Both the position numbers and the translations under genes were made by a program. Positions 49,859-60,767 of a stretch of DNA of 64,000 nt are shown here, in pieces. Source of the stretch: Miscanthus floridulus (Eukaryota; Streptophyta; Magnoliopsida; Poales; Poaceae); assembly GCF_019320115.1 (NCBI RefSeq), contig NC_089591.1, forward strand, positions 55,738,078 through 55,802,077, read 5' to 3'. Positions within the stretch are counted from its first letter, which is position 1. Every line of letters begins with the position of its first letter. Below the pieces are notes generated by a model. That model made no database searches. It was not told where the DNA came from and saw only the letters and a list, made by a program, of their open reading frames with translations.

Positions 49859-51946
49859 TCACACCATCTCCGTGGCACTGAGCCACTTCAGGACCTCAAA
49901 GTGAAGGTGCCCGAAACACTCGTGCCACTGCCATGCCTCGTCGTCCCGACGAGCAGTGAGACAGAGGGGTTGTGCCACCTGCACGTTAAGGACATAGAGT
50001 CGATTTGCACTTCTGGATACCTTGGCAAGAAGGCGATGACGATGATCCCAAATCCTTATGACTCCGTCCTCAAAGACCACGCACGAACCGTTCTCATCCA
50101 GCTGTCTCAAGCTGATGATGGAGTTCCTCAACGCAGGGATGTAGTAGACTTCGGTGAGCAGCCTATGCTCACCAGACACGGCGGTGAAGATGACGGAGCC
50201 GACGCCCTTGATCTCCACGTCAGAGGCATCCCCAAACTTGATAGAGCCTCAGACGCTAGAGTCAAGCTCGGTGAAGAACTCCCATCAACCGGTCATGTGG
50301 TGGGTGGCACCGGTGTCGAGGCACCACCCGTTAGTCTTGTCGTTGCCGGAGCCGTCGCTGAGGAGGGCGTGTGCTTTCGGCTCGTCAAGGTGGAGGAGGG
50401 CCGCTACGGCCGATGCCGCTGGAGGTAGCTCGATGCTTGCATGTGCTATGAACAGAGTCGGCTCCTCCTCCTCCGCCTGTGCGACATGGGCCTGGCCGCG
50501 TTGTGGCTGTCGGCAGTCCTTGGCCCAATGGCCAAGCTGGCTACAGTTGCGGCAGGCGTCGTCTCGTGCTGGCTTGTGCATGCCGGCGGCGCCGCCCTAG
50601 GCGCCTCCATGGGCATCACCCTCGACACGTCCTCGCGCCCCGGCCTGGGCGTCTCTGCGCGCCTTACGTGGCTTACCACGCTTGCGGCCGCCTGTCGTGG
50701 AAGAAGGCTCCCCCTTCTTCCGTTTACCTTGGCTGGCAAGCCACTACTCCCAAGTGAGAAGGAGCTTGCCGCCAGTGGTGATGGGCCCCGAGAGAGCATG
50801 TGGCTCATCGCTGTCGATGACCTTGAGGCGACCTATCGCCTCCTCGATCGACATCGTGGAGAGATCCAGCAGAGACTCGATCGAGCAAGCCATCTGCTTG
50901 TACTTCTCGAGAACACAGTGGAAGAGCTTTTCAACAACTCTCTCCTCGCCGTAGGTGTCATCGCCGAACTACACCATCTTCTGCAATAGAGTGTTGAGAC
51001 TGAGAGCAAAGTCATCAACGTCCTCACCTGGTTTGAAGGCCAGGTTCTCCCACTCCTTGCGAAGTGCCTACAGTGTGAACTTGCGGGCGCGGTCGCTGCC
51101 GATGTGTGCTGCAGTGATGGCGTTCCAAGCCTCCTTGGTAGTCCGCTTGTTGGTAAGCGAGAACTGCATCTCAGGCGGGACTGCAGCGATGAGGGCATCC
51201 AGCGCCCGTCGATCTAGGTCGTAGTCGATGTCGCCGTATTGGACTGCCTCCCACATGTGCCGCACCTAGAGCTTTACCCTCATCACCGCAGCCCACCCGA
51301 CGTAATTGGTCTTGGTGAGGGTAGGCCACCCATCACCGGGACCGACGTCCCTGACAATAGCCTAGAGCCCGTGGTAACCACGGTACCGATCTGGGGAGAG
51401 AGAGCCACGCTGTCTGTGAAGGCCGCGCTCTCCATCGATCCGTCGGTACCGATCCAGGGAGAGAGAGCCACGCTGCCTATGAAGGCCGCGCTCTCCATCG
51501 ACCTGTCCGCCACCGCCGTGCGCGCCTCCTCTAGGAGCGCCGCCAGCGCGTCCGCGCCTGTCTGGGCTGCCGCCACGCTCATGGGCGTACGTGGCTGCCC
51601 ACTGCGCCGCCTGCGCTCATGCTGCCTCCCTCTCTAATAGCTCAAGGTCCGCGTCGGCGGTGTCGTCAGTGGAAATGGAGCTGCCGATGCTGCCGCGCAG
51701 AGCCTCGACCTCCGCCGCCACCGCACGCGCTGCATTTGCCGCCACCGCTGCTTCCGTCTCCGCTCTGGCTGCTGCCAGCTCCGCCGCTGCCAGCCTTGAC
51801 GCCCTTGCCGCCGTCGTAGTGGTCTCTGCCGTCGTCGTAGCGGTCTCTGCCGCCGCTCGCTCGTGTTCCTCTGCCGCGGCAAGTTTGGCCTCCTGCCGAC
51901 GCCGCGTGCTCGAGGCGACCGAGCGCTGAGACTGCCCTGCGGACAT
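49859..51946 (-). pseudogene. Copia C gag, zinc knuckle and protease
   Basis: The minus strand starts near 51946 with MSAGQSQRSVASS and an Ala/Glu-rich coiled-coil stretch. UBN2-type gag follows (HMWEAVQYGDIDYDLDRRAL, 51265; KEWENLAFKPGEDVDDFALS, about 51060; ERVVEKLFHCVLEKYKQMAC, about 50950). A CCHC knuckle CRNCSQLGHWAKDC (about 50550) and protease WCLDTGATHHMTG (about 50320) with its D-T-G intact are present, then a pre-integrase WHECFGHLHFEVLKWL (49910). Interrupted by frameshifts and TAG stops. Confidence 0.85.
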
Positions 51947-52122
51947 GACGCGCTATCGGAAGGCTGCTGCGTGGGGAGAGGGCTGCTTTAGACGTGCTGC
52001 TGCTCTGCTCGTCTGCGCAGGGGAGGAGTGAGCAGGAGCGGCCGGAGCTGCTGCTCGCAGCTGGGGCTGTTGTGTGGCTGGGAGAGGAGATGAGCAGGAG
52101 ATGCTCAGGCTACAGGATAATA

Positions 52123-52138
52123 CGGTTCTGATACCAGT
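52123..52138 (-). promoter_or_regulatory. Primer binding site of Copia C
   Basis: Complement reads ACTGGTATCAGAACC next to the 5' (right) LTR, close to the initiator-Met tRNA site. Confidence 0.8.
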
Positions 52139-52533
52139 TGTTAGTCGCTGAATTCTCACTCTTGGTAGTAGCAGAATTCTTACTCTCATTGAGAGAGGAT
52201 GACACTAGGAGTTGGGATAATTTTCTGGTTTATTTCTCAATGCCATACCAACCTGAGGGGTTGGGGATACATATTTATAAGCTGCTAGCCAGCCAAACAT
52301 ATTTCAAGATGCTAGTCTAAGATACTAGTCTAAGATGCTAATATGCTGTCCTCTAAGATGCTGTCCTAAGATGTCTCTAAGATGTTGTCTAAGATGATGT
52401 CCAGTCAAGATGTTGTCCAGTCAAGATGTTGCTGTCCTCCAGTCAAAGGTGCTAAGCAGCAAGACCACCATGCTATTGCAGCCCCACAAAGACTGCTGCA
52501 GCCCCACAATGACCACAGAGACTTATTCCATCA
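52139..52533 (-). repeat. 5' LTR of Copia C
   Basis: Same length as the other LTR (395 bp), with substitutions and repeat-unit differences in the AAGATGCTGTCC block. Confidence 0.9.
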
Positions 52534-53530
52534 GTATGGACTAAGCATTGATGAAATACAAATAGAAATATTCATTAGCACTGGCATTGTCCTATGCAAA
52601 TTAGGATCTACTGCTTGGAAAGCTCAATGCAACGTGTTATTGTATACCTGGGTTTCAGCCTTTGACTGGACGAGTCAGTGAAGCTCAGCTGAACTGCAAA
52701 TCAACCTGATAGAACTGCAAATCAACCTGATAGCACTGCAAATCAATATAGGACCATTAAGCTCAAGCTGAATAACAAATCATATAGACATGCAGAGACC
52801 AGTCCCTGTCGAAGATCAACAGAAAACGGGGTAAGAAAAATGGTGGTACACGATCACGACACATAAGCAGTAGCAGGAACGGCCAGAGGCGTCAAACAAT
52901 AAACGGTTAATGAAAGGACGGCAGTAAGGCCAATCGAGTTCACCATGGAGTCGCGGTGCTCTTCCCTCCGAATAAACCAATACGAACCAGCACCGCACAA
53001 TTCGGATAGCCGTAAGAGGTCGAGACGAACCAGAAGAAACGGTATGCCGGAGTTCGAAAGAGGGAGGCGATCGGAGATCACCATGGGCCATCGGTGCCCC
53101 CGCGGCCCCCTCAACCTCCTTCACCGGAATTCACAACAAGACCAAATCCACCAATCAAAATCTCGCAGGGTTTCGCAAATCCAAAATAACCAGCGCATCG
53201 AGCACCGCAACGAACATACACGGGAGCGAAATTTGAACCAACTCGGAGGCAAACTAAAACGCAAAGCAGACTCACGCATTCAGAGAGAGGACGGGTTAGA
53301 ACTAAATTGAATTTGAAGGAAGGGGGGCGAGCGCAGAGATCACCATGGAGATGCTGGTGAGGCTCGATCAACCGAGTAAACAAATAGAAGAAAAACTCGA
53401 ACAAATTTCAACTAAATCGCAAAGCAGAGTTAGAACGAAAAAAAAACTTATGCATTCGAGTTAGAAATCAGAGAGAAAGAGAGGGAACGAGGGATAGTAC
53501 CTCGAAAAGCAAAGCATGAGAGGAGCGGGA
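52534..53530 (-). repeat. Inverted partial duplicate of the PP2C leader exon/intron
   Basis: Read on the minus strand, this matches 17680-19265 in order but with internal deletions. Shared stretches include GGATTTGCGAAACCCTGCGA (17697 and about 53172), AAGGAGGTTGAGGGGGCCGC, CATGGTGATCTCCGATCGCC, TCGTATTGGTTTATTCGGAG, CTTACCCCGTTTTCTGTTGA and ATCCTAATTTGCATAGGACA (19203 and about 52610). No PP2C coding exon follows; Copia C and then the unrecognised gene do. A 20 bp unit (AACTGCAAATCAACCTGATA) is repeated about three times at 52691-52747. Confidence 0.85.
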
Positions 53531-53572
53531 GAGGGAGCCGGCGAGTGGAGGGAACTTAGAGCATCTCCAAGA

Positions 53573-53760
53573 GTTCCCTAAATATTACTGCTAAAAAATC
53601 TATGTTTGCCAACTCCTAAAAGGTTTTAGGAGAAAAAAAGAAGTTCATCTCCGATGATTCCTAGTATTTGACTTAAAAAAATCAACTGATGTCCCATTTG
53701 ATGTCATTTCGCCGGTAGAGAGCCCTAGCTAGCTAGCAGCTAGCGTTGCTGCTGCTGGCC
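53573..53760. mobile_element. MITE-like terminus
   Basis: GAGCATCTCCAAGAGTTCCC and the following AT-rich TCCTAAAAGGTTTTAGGAG resemble one end of a common grass MITE. The matching far end is not clear; 54630-54760 has a diverged similar texture. Confidence 0.4.
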
Positions 53761-53763
53761 ACC

Positions 53764-54085
53764 ATGTCGTCGAAGCAGGAAGAGGTGGAGCTGCCGTGCA
53801 TGAATGGCGACGTGGGGAGGGACGACGACAACAGCGGAGTCGAAGAAGGAGGAGGAGAAGGCGAGGGCGAGTTCGCAGTGGCAATGACGCAGCTGCAGCC
53901 TGTTCGTTTGGTTGTGGCTTGTCGTAAATGATCGTAAATTTCCAGCCGGAACAGTATTTTTCTCTCACACAAACCAGCCAGTAGTACTTCTTCATGAACC
54001 AGCAACGATACGAACCAGCCAACCGAACGTGCTGCTGGCGCCGGAGGGCGTGCGGGCGCTGCACGCGCAGGTGGAGGCGCAATGA
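53764..54085 (+). pseudogene. Small unrecognised ORF broken by a MITE
   Basis: ATG at 53764 opens MSSKQEEVELPCMNGDVGRD, then an acidic Gly/Glu stretch to AVAMTQLQP. The literal frame runs into a MITE and stops at 53929-53931. Past the MITE coding-like GC-rich sequence resumes (LLAPEGVRALHAQVEAQ) to a TGA at 54083. Family unknown. Evidence of coding is the codon-like GC bias and a clean ATG, so confidence is modest. Confidence 0.4.
53901..54029. mobile_element. MITE inside the small ORF
   Basis: Starts TGTTCGTTTGGTTGTGGCTT, ends GAACCAGCCAACCGAACG, with an inner CAGTATTTTTCTCTCACA like the MITE at 9084-9190. Same family, diverged. Confidence 0.7.
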
Positions 54086-54296
54086 ATTGTAATTTGCCTC
54101 GATGAATCGCTTCTTGACTGAACGAAAAGATTTGATGGATTCTGACATTCTGTTTTCCCCTCCCCTGGTTCCAATCTGCATGCTTCTCTTCCTCGTTCTT
54201 GCCAGCGAAGAGGAGGCATCATTGCATTTGGTCCTTGGCGCATCGAATCGAATACTATTAGTAGTAGAATCAGTAGTAGCAGCGGCCAACGGGCGG

Positions 54297-54600
54297 CTAT
54301 CGGCGGCCGGCGAGGCGGTTGAGCCAGGCGTTGCGGAGCTGGAGCTCGACGGGGTCGCCGAAGCACTGCACCCGCGCGAGGCAGAACCACCAGCCCCCAC
54401 ACCTGCCGCGCCTCCGGGGCGGAGGCGCCGCCGTCCGCGGCCACCTGCTCGACCAAGATGATCCCGTCCGGCCTCCGCTGCCCGCCGGGCCCCCACCAGC
54501 GCCGCACGTCCGGCCAGCTCTCCGGCGCCGCAGGCTCCCGCCGGACCGTCAGGCGCTCGCCCTCGCCGTCGTCTCCACGGGTGGCTTCGTCCGCGTAAAG
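54297..54600 (-). pseudogene. GC-rich coding-like fragment, unrecognised
   Basis: The minus strand reads SWPDVRRWWGPGGQRRPDGI, VLVEQV-like sequence and, after a frame change near 54395, ARVQCFGDPVELQLRNAWLN and RLAGRR to a TAG at about 54297. The composition and ordered hydrophobic/basic pattern look like a captured exon, but I recognise no family. Confidence 0.35.
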
Positions 54601-54609
54601 TTACGTGGA

Positions 54610-55660
54610 AGAAAAAGGAATTTTCAAGTCCTATAAGATTAAAGTAAATATTAGAAGTTGTTAGAGAGAGTTTTTTCTCATCTTTCTAAAAAAAAGGATT
54701 AGAAGGATGTTTAGAAAGTCGGCATCGGATAGGCTCCACCAGACCAAGTTTATGCCACGCTCGCGGTGGCTTATTGCTTTTTTTTTCTTTTTTCATTTTT
54801 GATGAACTCTGGCTTATTGCATTTGCCGCCATTGGTCCTGCCAATCAGGAAATTGGTTATTAGAAACCAGTAATCTCCAAACATTAATAGCAACTTAGTA
54901 CGAGGTAATTGCAGTTTAGCGACTAATCAGGCGTTTGCTAATAACAGTAGTAGTAGTAATAATGAAGAATTGAATTAGGCTAATATTTAATGAGAGAATT
55001 ATATATTTGGCACTAAAACAAATCAGTTTTTTATATTTGGCACTAAAAAATTTGAACTTCCTTATTTAATACCGAGTTAAAATTTTCTTCTACAAATGAC
55101 ACTGCCGTCCATCTAGGTCAATAACAATGTCAAGTGGCTGGCGAAATGATACGAATGCTCTTGTTTATAGCAGGAGTCTACAGTGGCATATAGGGAAAGA
55201 ATAAATGAATAGATTGTCAAATAAAGAAATCATTTATTCTTGTGAACTAAAATATGAGATTTTGATAATTGAAAACTGAAAATAAATAATCAATAATTTT
55301 CAGCATGCAAACAAAACTGGAATCACATTTTTTCACTTGAAGTGTCTCGTCTGGGAGGAATGCAAACAAAACTGGAATCACAAATTTGCGGAGTTCTAAT
55401 AATCTCCTAATGAATTCTGCAACAGATGAATGCACAACAGCACAGGTACTAGAATGACAATAGCTAGCTTCTTCACAGTTCATCACCCCCTATGGCCGTA
55501 ACAGAGAGGGATCCTGAAGGACAAGGCTCGTGCGCCGGATCTGCGCACGACGGAAAAGCTCCTCGCTGTGCACGACGGATGAGGGAGCGGTGGAGGTAGG
55601 GCTCGCCTTCGAGGACGACAGGGCCAGGGCTAGTGCTGCGCGCGACGGGATCTGCAGCGC
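54610..55660. other. AT-rich intergenic with short repeats
   Basis: TATATTTGGCACTAAAA occurs twice (55000-55045). GCAAACAAAACTGGAATCACA occurs twice (about 55306 and 55363). A T-run lies at 54780. No gene. Confidence 0.4.
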
Positions 55661-57236
55661 TGAAAGGATCAAGATGCCCAAGAGAGGGGGTGAATTGGGC
55701 TAATTCTAAATTTTCTTGCAATAATCAAATCCTACGGATAGCCCAATTAACCCCTTGTACCTAGAAAAGTGTTTATATCAAACTAATGCACAACAACCTC
55801 TCAACCTAAGTTCCAAACTTACTCTAGCAAGCAATTCTTATGGAAGTAAAAACAAGTATTGACTTGCTCAAAGTAAATGCTCAAAGTAAGTGCTCAAAGT
55901 AAATAGAGAGAGAAAGGAACGCGGCGATGTTTTGCCGAGGTATCGGAGAGTCGCCACTCCCCACTAGTCCTCGTTGGAGCACCCGCGCAAGGGTGTAGCT
56001 CCCCCTTGATCCGCGCAAGGATCAAGTGCTCTCTACGGGTTGATTCTTCGACACTCCGTCGCGGCGAATCACCCAAAGCCGCTCACAACTTGAGTTGGGT
56101 CACCCACAAGCTCCGCCGGGTGAACACCAAACTCCCAATCACCACCAAGCCGTCTAGGTGATGGCGATCACCAAGAGTAACAAGCACGAACTCTCACTTG
56201 ACCACGCGAAGCCTAATGAGAAGATGGATGCACACTTTGCTACTCTTGATTTGCTAGTGAGGCTACTCTCTTGGATTCTCAAATCACAAACACCTCACTA
56301 GGACCTTGCTCTTCTTGGCACTCACAAACGTGTTTCTCAGCTGTTGGAATGAGCAAAAGATACTCCACTCACGAGTGGAGCTTCTATTTATAAGCCAGCC
56401 TAAAAAACGAACCGTTATGAGCCTCTGCGGGATGACCGGACGCTCCGGTCGTGATGACCGGACGCTCCGGTCAGTTCAACCCGTGAACCAGTTTTCAAGT
56501 GATGACCGGACGCTGTCAGGGTCCGGTCAGTACCGACCGGACGCGTCCGGTCGCTCTTGGATGCTTACTGTAAACGACCGGACGCTGGATACACAGGGTC
56601 CGGTCACACTGACCGGACGCGTCCGGTCACTCTTTCCCAAGTCTGGACCCTTACTGGAGTCGATCGGACGCTGACCCTCAGCGTCCGGTCACATGACCTC
56701 CCAGCGTCCGGTTACACCAGACTTGATCTTCACGGTCAAATGAACTGACCGGACCCTGCGGCCAGCGTCCGGTCGCACCGGAGCCAGCGTCCGGTCAGTG
56801 TTTGACCCTCCATTCACTTCCAACTTCCGAACATATGTGAATGAAGTTTGCTCCAAAAGATCTTAGGCATTCATAGGAGCTACCTAGAGCTAGTTTTAAC
56901 AAGTGTGCACCACACCTAACTCACTAGACTCAACTAGGTCAAGCTACCCATTCATACCCCCCTTCATAGTACGGCCAAAGGAAAAAACAAAGTCCTAAAC
57001 TACTCTAAGTGTCTCTCCAACTCCAATCGACACTTAGAACTAGTTATCCTTAACCTTGTCGTCCAACCTTTGAAAACCGAAACGATTTCCATCGTGGGGG
57101 CATGACAACCTCAATTGCCCAATCGATCTCCATTACCATGACCTAACTTAATTGTTTCTGCAAAACACACGTTAGTCATAGTAATCTTGTATTGACATTA
57201 ATCACCGAAATCCAATTAGGGGCCTAGATGCTTTCA
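55661..57236 (-). repeat. 3' LTR of Sirevirus D (minus strand)
   Basis: 1576 bp, TGAAAGGATCAAG...GCTTTCA in + orientation, the reverse complement of the same LTR family as Sirevirus B. The CCGGACGC-type array at about 56440-56800 includes two perfect 18 bp palindromes GACCGGACGCGTCCGGTC (56535-56552, 56611-56628). Confidence 0.92.
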
Positions 57237-57250
57237 ATCTCCCCCTTTTT
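57237..57250 (-). promoter_or_regulatory. Polypurine tract of Sirevirus D
   Basis: ATCTCCCCCTTTTT, complement of AAAAAGGGGGAGAT, next to the LTR. Confidence 0.85.
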
Positions 57251-57689
57251 GGTGATTGATGACAATACCACCTCAAGTATGTTATGGAGTGAGGTTTTTG
57301 ACGGACTTGGTTCATATAAGCTTTTATCAATGAGAACAAAAGAGTTAGTCACGCTTATATGACCCAAGCCAACACAATGTACTCAAAGAATATGAATTAA
57401 GCATGAGTACTAATAACAAAGCTCATTTGCTTCGAAGTATAAACGCGGAAACAAAAGCAAATAAGCATTCCACAAATGATATGAAATATAGATAAAGCAA
57501 AGTAGAAATCACACATGTCAAATATCACAATCACATAGATAGCACTATCACATATATATAATAGTATGCATGAAAGTAAACACACGAATGCATAAGTAAT
57601 AGTGTATCACACAAATAAAACTCCAAATGTATATAATAAGCTAATACTAGATAACTAGCTCCCCCTGAAACTCGCTCCCCCTAAGTCTA

Positions 57690-59356
57690 CATACTCAAAC
57701 CCTCTCCCCCTTTGGCGTCAAACACCAAAACCTAAGGGTCGGTCGGCGGGGCTGCAGCGGACGAGTCGGGCGCTGAAGTACGTGGAGCAAGATGGAACTG
57801 GGCGCCATCATCATCTGACCCTGAGCTCTAAACTGACTGACCCTCTGAAGCAGGAAGTGTCGCTGAAGCGGTCTGGGTCTGAGCTGGGGCTGGTGCTGCC
57901 TGTGAAGCTGCAAGTATGTCTGTCGTAGGATCTGACGAGGCGACAGACGAGGGGAGCCTCTGAGTAGTCATGATAGCTGGAGCTGCTGTAGACGGACCTG
58001 CAGTATGCTTGTGAGGCGGAGTAGGCATGCCAGTCAACTCGCTGAAAGATGCTCCAAGACTCCTAGAGACGGACAACTCAGGCACGAATAGTGAGGAAGT
58101 CTACTCTAGTGAGAAACCCGTGTGATAAGGAGTGAACTGCGGGGCTACACTAGGTGAGGCTAACCACTGGGACACCTGTACAGGAGGTGACGGAAACTGA
58201 GCTGGAGGCTGTCCCTGACTCTGAAGCCCGATGGGCTGAACTGCTGGAGTCGTCGAAGTGGTAGGAGGCTGTGCAAGCTGGGGCAAAGTCTGTGGCAGTG
58301 GGATCCCAATGGCTGTCACTACATGCTGCATGAATCCCATGAGCTGCTGCTGCATAAGTAACTGCTGGTGCTGAAGGAGCTGCTGCTGCCGCTAAAATTC
58401 GTCCTGACGAGCCTGAAACTGTGCGAAGTTTGTAGCTGTCTCCTGTGCCTGTCGTGTCTGATCCTGCTGCATCCGCTCAAGAATAGCAATGAGAGCGGGG
58501 TCTGTCTGTGGAGCAGGTGGAGCAGAACTGGAGCTACCTGCCTCTGCATCGTGTCTGCGTGGAGGCATCTGAGGTATAGGCTGGTAGTCATCGTCGGAGC
58601 TGTCACTGTACTCACTCACCTCCTGATGTGCCTCTAGCTCCTCCTCCTCAGTGGCTGCAATCCCTCTGATGATCTCATCCTGCTGAGCTACGAACTCTGG
58701 CACGTCGGGACGATGGCTAGGCTATCTGGGTGCCGGAGGAGTGGCGTGTCTGATCCTCTATGACAGGTTGTAAGCTGGGAACTCTGTAGTGGCACCTGTA
58801 TACTCATCCATCATGCCAGGGGGCTTATCAATCACAACTCTGCGGATGAGGAACGCGATCCAGTGAGCATAGGGAAGCTGCCTGTGACCCTTGAATCCCT
58901 CAGCTATAGTATCCTCCATCTCTGAAAGAAGGAGGTCCCAGATGTCAAACACTGTCATCTGCATGATGGCATTGAGAAGCCAGAGCTGTAAGCGAGTCAG
59001 GCCCTCCCTGTATCCCAACCTGGGAAGCAGTGTCCTCCTGATGATGGCCTCTAGTATCCTCGCTGTAGGAGTCAAGTCACTGGGGTTCCTGCTCGACCCC
59101 TCACCAAAAGGCTCCTTGAAGCAATGCCGCACTAAATCTGTAGGGGGCACCTGCCCTCCATGAGGACGCCTGGGAGGCCCCTGCTGTCCATAGCAAACCT
59201 CATGCATCTTTATAGACTGCTCCTGTAGTCTCAGTATCTCCCTGGCTCTGCCACTAGTCACTCTATAGTCTTTGCCGTTGAAGGCAAAGTGAATGAATCT
59301 GTGATGAGGATCGATGTAGAGCGAGGCATAAAACTGACGAACCCAAGAAGGTACAT
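57690..59356 (-). pseudogene. Env-like ORF of Sirevirus D, runs into the gap
   Basis: The minus strand reads from the gap: RQFYASLYIDPHHRFIHFAF, then YRVTSGRAREILRLQEQSIK, a 167-codon open part (59261-58758) with HEVCYGQQGPPRRPHGGQVP and AIIRRTLLPRLGYREGLTRL. A few TAG stops follow, then an acidic Ser/Asp stretch (SDSSDDDYQPIPQMPPRR, 58600), a Gln-rich stretch and, near the end, SDDDGAQFHLAPR. It shares blocks with 42446-43765 but is longer and less damaged. No signal peptide or clear membrane segment is visible, so the name env-like comes from position only. Confidence 0.75.
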
Positions 59357-59456
59357 NNNNNNNNNNNNNNNNNNNNNNNNNNNNNNNNNNNNNNNNNNNN
59401 NNNNNNNNNNNNNNNNNNNNNNNNNNNNNNNNNNNNNNNNNNNNNNNNNNNNNNNN
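59357..59456. other. Assembly gap (100 N)
   Basis: One hundred N, the usual placeholder for a gap of unknown size. The rest of Sirevirus D (5' LTR, gag, pol) should lie here. Confidence 0.99.
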
Positions 59457-60580
59457 CAGTTTTGACCGGAGCGTCCGGTCAGTCTCGTAGCCGTTGGAAT
59501 CTAACGAACTGTGTTTAAAGCTGGTGACGCGTGGCGTCCATCGGGCGACCGGACGCTGAGGGCCAGCGTCCGGTCAGTATGACCGGAGCGTCCGATCAGA
59601 ACGCGTTTTGCCCAGTGAAGGGGTATAACGGCTCTATTTGATGGGGGCTCTATTTATAGCCCCATGGCCGGCTCAAGGGAGTTCTCTTGCATATTTTTTT
59701 TGACATAGCAACCTTGTGAGCTTAGCCAAAGTCCTCCCACTCATCTCCATCATTGATCCATCATCATTGTGAGTTTGGGAGAGAATCCAAGTGCATTGCT
59801 TGAGTGATTGCATCTAGTGGCACTTGGTATTCGTGTTGCGCTGCGGATTTCGCTTGTTTCTCTTGGTGGTTGCCACCACCTAGACGGTTGGAGCAGCGGT
59901 GGAGGATCGGCACGAGTTGGTGATTGTTCGTGGCCGCCTTCGGTGATTGTGAGGGGAGTTGTACCTTCCCCGGCGGAGTGCCAAAAGGTAACTCTAGTAA
60001 ATTGCTCGTGTCATTAAGTTACCTCACTTGTGGGTCGGTTCTTGCGGTGTCCAATCGTGTGGACGAGGTTTGTGAAACACCTCTTAGCCGCCGAACCACC
60101 AAGTGTTGGTCGACACAACGGGGACGTAGCGTGTTGGCAAGCACGTGAACCTCGGGAGAAAATCGATTGTCTCTCTTCTTTGTCATTCTCCCGGTGATTG
60201 GCTATATATTCATCTTGTGATTGGTTCATCCCCTACACGTCGGTATAATCACTCTACTCACTCATTTACATTCTTGCAAACTAGTTGATACAAGCTCTTT
60301 AGTGTAGATAGAATTGAGAGCTTGCTTTATTATTTACATTCATCTAGTTGAGCTCTTTAGAGTAGCAAGGTTGAGAGCTCTTAGTGAGTAATTACATAGC
60401 TAGTTTGTGTGCCTAAGTATTCATTGCAACTAGAATTGTTGGATAGGTGGCTTGCAACCCTTGTAGAGCTAGAGCAAGTTTGCTTTACGCTATTTGTCAT
60501 ACTAATCAAATTGCTCTAGTTGATTTGTAGATTTTTAAATAGGCTATTCACCCCCCCTCTAGCCATATTAGGACCTTTCA
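59457..60580 (+). repeat. 3' part of a Sirevirus-type LTR (solo-LTR family)
   Basis: Matches about 4110-5217 of the solo LTR at 3285, in + orientation, ending GGACCTTTCA at 60580. It includes the hairpin-forming motif pair at 59547-59575. Its 5' part is lost in the gap. It belongs to an insertion in the Gypsy LTR that follows. Confidence 0.88.
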
Positions 60581-60767
60581 GCAGTAACGAACTGGATGTA
60601 GGGACTTTCTGCCTGAACCAGTATAAACTTCGTTGTCCTCTAAGCACACTATCTAAGCCAGACGCATAATACTAGAAATTTACTCATCGGTGGTAAGTCG
60701 AAACACCGATAGTTGGCGTGCTAGGTAGGGGCCTTTTGTGTGTCTCGACGTCCACACTAGGTCTTAG

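Larger units (their letters stand above)
46629..52533 (-). mobile_element. Copia C: complete 5.9 kb Copia element, minus strand
   Basis: Two LTRs of 395 bp each (46629-47023; 52139-52533), starting TGTTAGTCGC and ending CCATCA in + orientation. The primer site is next to the right LTR (CTGATACCAGT, complement of ACTGGTATCAG) and the polypurine tract next to the left (TTCTCCCTCTAAGTCTT complement). Flanks are ATATG (46624-46628) and GTATG (52534-52538), a TSD with one mismatch. All Copia domains are present in order on the minus strand. Many TAG stops occur. It inserted into the leader of the unrecognised minus-strand gene. Confidence 0.92.

Noticed and set aside
49736..50428. 230-codon plus-strand ORF
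   Set aside because: It is the antisense shadow of the Copia C gag/protease/integrase region.
53729..54496. 255-codon minus-strand ORF
   Set aside because: It crosses a MITE and two different GC-rich fragments, and its composition is low-complexity. It is an accident of GC content.
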